A stretch of DNA of 10,004 bases from Nitrososphaeraceae archaeon. GTDB lineage: Archaea > Thermoproteota > Nitrososphaeria > Nitrososphaerales > Nitrososphaeraceae. Shown in pieces: positions 6,491 through 10,004 of this stretch (position 1 is the stretch's first letter; every line of letters starts with the position of its first letter). The notes below the pieces were generated by a model, which was not told the DNA's origin, did no database searches, and saw nothing but the letters and a program-made list of their open reading frames with translations. The DNA is taken from NCBI GenBank assembly GCA_025922715.1, contig JAICHH010000059.1, positions 1-10,004 of the forward strand, read 5' to 3'. The translations under genes were made by a program, and so were the position numbers.

Positions 6491-6526
6491 TAGCATTCCA
6501 AATTAAATTTATTTAAATGCTATTTT
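6491..6526 (+). terminator. Stem-loop followed by T4 after the CHRD gene
   Basis: TAGCATT at 6491-6497 is perfectly complementary to AATGCTA at 6516-6522, enclosing an AT-rich 18-base loop, and four T residues follow directly. It begins 8 bases after the CHRD stop, the position expected of a terminator or a 3' end-stabilising hairpin. Confidence 0.4.
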
Positions 6527-6550
6527 GAAAGACTTATTTGAAAGTAAAAT

Positions 6551-6563
6551 GTTATCAGATAAC
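6551..6563. repeat. Perfect 13-bp palindrome
   Basis: GTTATC-A-GATAAC is a perfect inverted repeat with a one-base centre, 68 bp after the CHRD stop. It has the form of a dimeric regulator operator, but no adjacent promoter or downstream gene within 300 bp makes that role clear. It could equally be chance in AT-rich DNA. Confidence 0.4.
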
Positions 6564-6870
6564 AAGCACAGATCAATTATGCCCAAAATACAGATTTCTT
6601 TAATAAGCTAAAATGATATAAATATATTATTGGGTTTTTATTTTAACACAGGTAGTAGATTTCTAAATCATATATTATTAAAATATAAAATTGGTAAATG
6701 GAGAAATGAAATAAAAATATCGTAAGATGAAATAAAGTAATTGGTATTTATAAAATATGATTTGATCATGAGGAATTAATATGAAAGAAAATTAATAATA
6801 AAGAATAAGTAAATTATATTTAATTAAAATATTAATCAAAAGTTAAGTATTATGAGTTCGTATAAATAAT
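6564..6870. other. AT-rich spacer upstream of small ORF
   Basis: No gene is supported here. The only frames are very short, such as a 20-codon frame starting at the ATG inside the palindrome at 6550. TATAAATAAT at 6861-6870 directly abuts the next small ORF and is too close to be its TATA box for a start at 6871; earlier AT-rich sequence near 6820-6845 could serve. Confidence 0.4.
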
Positions 6871-7050
6871 ATGGTAGGTGATCAGAGTAAAAATAAAAAT
6901 TCAAAAATAAAAATTTATGATGATGATACATTAGAAAACATGAAAAAGTATTACGGTATAGAAGATCATACAGACCTACTAAAATTTATTAAATTAAATG
7001 GAATAAATCACCCGGATCATTATGATAGATATGAAGATGAACTCACCTAA
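6871..7050 (+). CDS. Small acidic hypothetical protein (59 aa)
   Basis: An ATG-initiated frame encodes 59 residues with a lysine/asparagine-rich beginning (SKNKNSKIKIYDDD), a central segment LENMKKYYGIEDHTDLLKFIKLNG that could form two short helices, and an acidic end (HYDRYEDELT). It has no signal peptide and no membrane segment. Codon use, with a mix of AT-ending codons and a non-repetitive amino acid composition, looks like protein-coding sequence rather than random AT-rich DNA. I do not recognise the family. It stands alone in a gene-poor gap of about 860 bp, with a T7 tract at 7185-7191 that might end its transcript. The coding call is moderate. Confidence 0.5.
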   Translation: MVGDQSKNKNSKIKIYDDDTLENMKKYYGIEDHTDLLKFIKLNGINHPDHYDRYEDELT

Positions 7051-7347
7051 ATAATCATATAAATTCTTTTAAAGTGAATCCAAATTATATATATTAAATA
7101 AATACATTGCATCATATTGTAAAAGCAATCATCATTACCTAAGGATATTACACTCCTTCATTTTCTACCATCTGCATTGTTATATTTTTTTATTAAGATC
7201 GAAAAATAAATTATGTTAAGCCCTATACAAAAATATTGTTATATCAACAAAGGACTTATTATTATCATCTATCATTTGTATGTAATCTTGATAATTAGGA
7301 ATTACGAAATTCTTATTGTTTTTTTGTCATTTCTTTCATAGGAAGTT
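7051..7347. other. AT-rich spacer between small ORF and transporter
   Basis: No gene is seen on either strand. The stretch holds two plus-strand T7 tracts, at 7185-7191 and 7319-7325; the first is a possible terminator for the small ORF at 6871-7050. It is also where the minus-strand transporter transcript must end. Confidence 0.45.
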
Positions 7348-8535
7348 CTAATTAATATCATCTATGTTTTTTTCAGAATCTAACTTTAAAATTGGAAGGG
7401 ATAGTATTATTATAGTAATTCCAGCACACAACCATGCTGTCATATAACTAAACTGGCTCACAGTAAAGGAAAATATAAGCGGGATCCAAAAGGAACCAAA
7501 TAATGATATACCGTTAACATAACCTACTGAAAGAGTATGATAATCGGGAATTATTTTTTTCGATTCTCTTGCTCTGGCATATATCACTACAAATCCAATC
7601 GATAAGAATATTCCAGAAATAATTAGAGATATTATTATAATATAGATAGAGTTGGTGGCAAGTAACATAATACTTAAAGCAGATAGTATTGCTGAAATAA
7701 ACAAAAGTTTCTTTGCCCTCTTGAACTTATCATATATTTTACCTGAAATTGGTGATATAATTATTCCTATTATTAGGCTCAAACTTCCAAGGAGACCTGC
7801 AATAATTGGGTTAATATGTATCTCTTCAATTAGAAATAAAACAATAAAAGTTAATATCAAACTGGCTCCAGTTTGATAACCCAACAAAGTAATACCAAGT
7901 ATTATTAGAGATTTATTTAATAGTACATCCTTTAATTCATTAGATTTAATTTTGAAATCTTTTTTATTATCTTCTTTTGACAATCCTATTCTCATTATTA
8001 ATACAATTCCTAAGCCAATTATTCCTCCAATAATAATTGATAGCCGCCAGCCTATAATTTCCGTAAGTGCTACCCAACCAAAAATCCCCAAAAGTGCTCC
8101 AATTGCATGACCTGAATTTAATAATCCTACACCTAAACCCTCGTTTCCCTTGCCTAACTGGTTTGAAATAAGTGTAACACTTGCTCCGAAAAAGAATGCC
8201 ATTCCAGCACCCACTACAAATCTTGAAATAGTAATTTGTAATGCATCTTGAGAAAATCCCGAAATCAATGCCATACTTGAAGATAATAATATTCCAATTA
8301 TGCTGAGTCGTTTAGGACCGTACTTTGCGACTAAAATTCCAGCAGGAACTTGGAATAATCCTACGCCAATGAGAAAACTAGTAGTAATTAATCCAAGTGT
8401 ATTTATATTCAAATTAAAATCTAATGCAATAAAGTAAAAAATTGAAGAGATATTGAACCAATTAATAGTGTATTGAATCCTAGCTAATAACAATGTAAAA
8501 ATTACTTTGGAGAAAATAATGGAAGAGATTTTCAT
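7348..8535 (-). CDS. Major facilitator superfamily transporter, substrate unknown
   Basis: This is an integral membrane secondary transporter of 395 residues, the normal length for a 12-helix MFS protein, with hydrophobic segments spread over the whole length and a charged cytoplasmic loop (SKEDNKKDFKIKSNELKD, about 186-203) separating two six-helix halves. The loop 2-3 motif A is visible in degenerate form as GILVAKYGPKRLS (66-78), and the matching loop of the second half as SGKIYDKFKRAKK (254-266). The R105/G109 region (SRFVVGAGMAFFFG) resembles motif B, with the conserved helix 4 Arg. The substrate cannot be read; drug, sugar-acid or anion transport are all possible. ATG at 8535 is chosen, with AGGAAT on the minus strand about 13 bases upstream. 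It is divergent from the coiled-coil gene at 8842 across 306 bp. Confidence 0.9.
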   Translation of the reverse strand: MKISSIIFSKVIFTLLLARIQYTINWFNISSIFYFIALDFNLNINTLGLITTSFLIGVGLFQVPAGILVAKYGPKRLSIIGILLSSSMALISGFSQDALQITISRFVVGAGMAFFFGASVTLISNQLGKGNEGLGVGLLNSGHAIGALLGIFGWVALTEIIGWRLSIIIGGIIGLGIVLIMRIGLSKEDNKKDFKIKSNELKDVLLNKSLIILGITLLGYQTGASLILTFIVLFLIEEIHINPIIAGLLGSLSLIIGIIISPISGKIYDKFKRAKKLLFISAILSALSIMLLATNSIYIIIISLIISGIFLSIGFVVIYARARESKKIIPDYHTLSVGYVNGISLFGSFWIPLIFSFTVSQFSYMTAWLCAGITIIILSLPILKLDSEKNIDDIN

Positions 8536-8841
8536 TAGATAATCAAATTCCTACAAGAAATATTTGTGAATAGCTAAGTAGGTAGTAGTTATATTTATTC
8601 TACATAAAAATAGAAAGATCGTCTCTGATTTAGAAATTTGAACTGAACATAATTGAAGTACCACTGTTATTTTAATGATATTTATTTCAATATAATCTTA
8701 CAGAGAAAATACAGTAAATCATATTTTTATTTATATAGGTGTCCTACTTCTAGTTTATATCCGCATTCTACAAATACAATTGCAAATGTAAATATTAAGA
8801 TTTTACAGAAAGAATAAAAGAACAAACGAAACTATATAGCT
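8536..8841. promoter_or_regulatory. Divergent intergenic region with promoters of both flanking genes
   Basis: These 306 bp separate the minus-strand transporter and the plus-strand coiled-coil gene, and must contain both promoters. The best TATA-like sequence on the plus strand is TTTATATA at 8730-8737, which predicts a start near 8760 and a leader of about 80 bases. On the minus strand, AATAAATATAAC at about 8589-8600 lies roughly 55-65 bp before the transporter ATG. No coding frame or RNA gene is supported. Confidence 0.4.
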
Positions 8842-9204
8842 ATGGATAATCATTCTAACTTCGACAAAAAAGATAATTTTGATAAAAGCGATCCTTTTGG
8901 CCTTGGAATACTTTTCTGGCAAAAGTATATTTCAAATTTCCTTTCCATCTACAACCAGTTTATTCAGGATACTCAAAGAATGAACCAGGTTTATCGTGAA
9001 TCAGCTGAGATAACAAAGGAAATGGGAAGTCTATATAAAGAGTTGGCCATACGCATAGAAAAGATGAATAAACTTTATCGTGAATCAACAGAGATAACAG
9101 AACGAATGAGTAAATACTGGTTAGACAATATATGGAAATCACTCTTACCATTTAAAGAAAAAGAACAAAATGAAAGAGAAGAGGAAGAAAAAAAAGGAAA
9201 ATAG
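8842..9204 (+). CDS. Small coiled-coil protein with 14-residue repeats, possibly PhaE-like
   Basis: The 120-residue protein has a polar start (DNHSNFDKKDNFDKSD), an aromatic-hydrophobic segment (FGLGILFWQKYISNFL, 19-34), then a long amphipathic helix made of four consecutive 14-residue units (33-46, 47-60, 61-74, 75-88), each with Tyr at unit position 5 and the later three opening with Met; the fullest form is MNxxYRESxEITxx. Fourteen residues equal two heptads, so a coiled coil is likely. It ends KYWLDNIWKSLLPF and a highly charged EEEEKKGK tail. The helical, membrane- or granule-associated look resembles PhaE-type polyhydroxyalkanoate synthase subunits known from these archaea, but no phaC is nearby and the length is short, so that label is only a possibility. 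The ATG at 8842 has no Shine-Dalgarno site. Confidence 0.85.
   Translation: MDNHSNFDKKDNFDKSDPFGLGILFWQKYISNFLSIYNQFIQDTQRMNQVYRESAEITKEMGSLYKELAIRIEKMNKLYRESTEITERMSKYWLDNIWKSLLPFKEKEQNEREEEEKKGK
8980..9105 (+). repeat. Tandem 42-bp (14-residue) repeat units in the coiled-coil gene
   Basis: Residues 47-60, 61-74 and 75-88 form three recognisable units. The first and third are closest at DNA level, sharing TTTATCGTGAATCA exactly and then GAGATAACA, offset by 84 bp. The middle unit is more diverged (MGSLYKELAIRIEK). Confidence 0.8.
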
Positions 9205-9276
9205 AAAAGTAGAGGGAGAATTATAGAATAAAATGAGAAAAATAGATAAACCACGTTCTTCTTGTTCTTTAAAGTA

Positions 9277-9876
9277 TTACTCCAAAATTTTAAACGAATT
9301 TATCATTTTCTGAATTATACTCAAATATTCATAGTATTTATCAGGAGGAGTACCAAAGGAAAGAACATAAACTTTGTTGCCATCTGAAATTATATAATGA
9401 TTCATTATCAATTTGATACTTAATGGGTCTACTCCTGCTATGTATGAGTAAGATAGTTTTCTTCCATTATGGTTATCGATCATTGTTGAATTATTTGAAA
9501 TTAGTTGAAAATCTCTATATTCATTTTTGAATTGAGTTAGAGCATTATCAACATAGTCATTGAATGTTATATTTTCCATTAATTTGTTTATGCTAATAAG
9601 AAATGCTTCTTGCAATAGATCTTGAGATCCTTCAAAAGGTGACTTAATCTCTATAGTACTGGAAATATTCTCCAATTCTGGATGGAACTTATTATCAATA
9701 ACGTCCCAAGTTGAGGGATATTGTATGGAAAAATTAAGTTGTGAATTGTTATAAGTTAGAAATGAATCAGAGTCATCAATTGCAAACGCCCTAATATCTA
9801 AATCTGCTATGTTTATTAAGCAAAACAGTATAGATGTAATTATTATACTGAAAAAAAAAATAACAGTTAATTTCAT
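9277..9876 (-). CDS. Secreted PsbP-like protein
   Basis: The 199-residue product begins with a signal peptide: MKLT, a very hydrophobic stretch (about 5-24) and a probable cleavage after A30-F31-A32. The mature domain shows the PsbP/PsbP-related pattern: an N-terminal FSIQYPSTWDV (49-59), an internal alternating beta pattern (SYIAGVDPLSIKLIMNHYIISDGNKVYVLSFGTPPDKY) and a closing helix with IIQKMINSFKI. In plants and cyanobacteria PsbP supports the oxygen-evolving complex; in non-photosynthetic archaea the fold is present without that role, so only an extracytoplasmic location is inferred. The start ATG at 9876 follows a TATA box at leaderless distance. Ten consecutive A residues on the plus strand (9851-9860) encode the three Phe of the signal peptide. 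It converges on the coiled-coil gene across 72 bp. Confidence 0.8.
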   Translation of the reverse strand: MKLTVIFFFSIIITSILFCLINIADLDIRAFAIDDSDSFLTYNNSQLNFSIQYPSTWDVIDNKFHPELENISSTIEIKSPFEGSQDLLQEAFLISINKLMENITFNDYVDNALTQFKNEYRDFQLISNNSTMIDNHNGRKLSYSYIAGVDPLSIKLIMNHYIISDGNKVYVLSFGTPPDKYYEYLSIIQKMINSFKILE

Positions 9877-9896
9877 TATTGAAAATAGACCATTCC

Positions 9897-9908
9897 TTTA
9901 TTTATAAT
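9897..9908 (-). promoter_or_regulatory. TATA box for the PsbP-like gene
   Basis: On the minus strand this reads TATTATAAATAA, centred about 27 bp upstream of the ATG at 9876. No Shine-Dalgarno sequence occurs in between, so the transcript is probably leaderless. A second AT-rich element (TTTATAAAA) lies further upstream at about 9919-9928. Confidence 0.5.
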
Positions 9909-10004
9909 AACTTATTGTTTTATAAAAAATGAAATAAATTTTTCTATTAATCATTATAAAGAACTTCTTTAACTATACAAATTCAATAGGTACTTTTTGT
10001 GAAA

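Noticed and set aside
7652..7876. Plus-strand open frame of 74 codons opposite the transporter
   Set aside because: It is antisense to a clear membrane-protein reading frame, and its hydrophobic composition is explained by the complementary transmembrane codons.
8960..9151. Minus-strand open frame of 63 codons opposite the coiled-coil gene
   Set aside because: Its apparent repeats are the complement of the repeats in the plus-strand gene, which has the more coherent protein.

Overview
The window looks like the chromosome of an ammonia-oxidising archaeon of the Nitrososphaeria (thaumarchaea), most likely an AT-rich member such as a Nitrosocosmicus-like lineage. The grounds are a group II (thermosome-type) chaperonin, a urease accessory operon, a CHRD-domain secreted protein, a PsbP-like secreted protein, TATA-like boxes about 27 bp upstream of start codons with no ribosome binding site (leaderless transcripts), oligo-T termination tracts and several TTG starts. 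The genus assignment is inference from gene content and base composition, not from a marker gene.

Positions 2-4769 hold one tightly packed plus-strand cluster: a divergent chaperonin (5' end outside the window), an unrecognised 132-residue protein, then UreE, UreF, UreG and UreD/UreH. Gaps are 21 bp or less, and two junctions overlap (4 and 11 bp), so this reads as one transcription unit ending at a T8 tract at 4777-4784. UreD, UreF and UreG form the GTP-dependent complex that loads nickel into apo-urease, and UreE delivers the nickel. The urease structural genes ureABC are not in the window and may lie upstream of the chaperonin.

Positions 4770-5249 are mostly AT-rich spacer, but a short minus-strand frame (4842-4991) encodes a C2H2 zinc-finger-like peptide. 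Then come two single plus-strand genes, each with its own probable promoter: a hotdog-fold acyl-CoA thioesterase (5250-5741, TTG start) and a secreted CHRD protein (5910-6482).

Positions 6483-7347 are gene-poor. They contain a terminator-like hairpin, a perfect 13-bp palindrome and one small acidic ORF (6871-7050). On the minus strand follows a 12-helix major facilitator transporter (7348-8535). It is divergent from a small coiled-coil protein (8842-9204) built of 14-residue repeats. The window ends with a minus-strand secreted PsbP-like protein (9277-9876) and its promoter region.

No mobile element, CRISPR array, tRNA or rRNA was seen. The feature most worth following is the chaperonin plus unknown protein embedded in the urease maturation operon.
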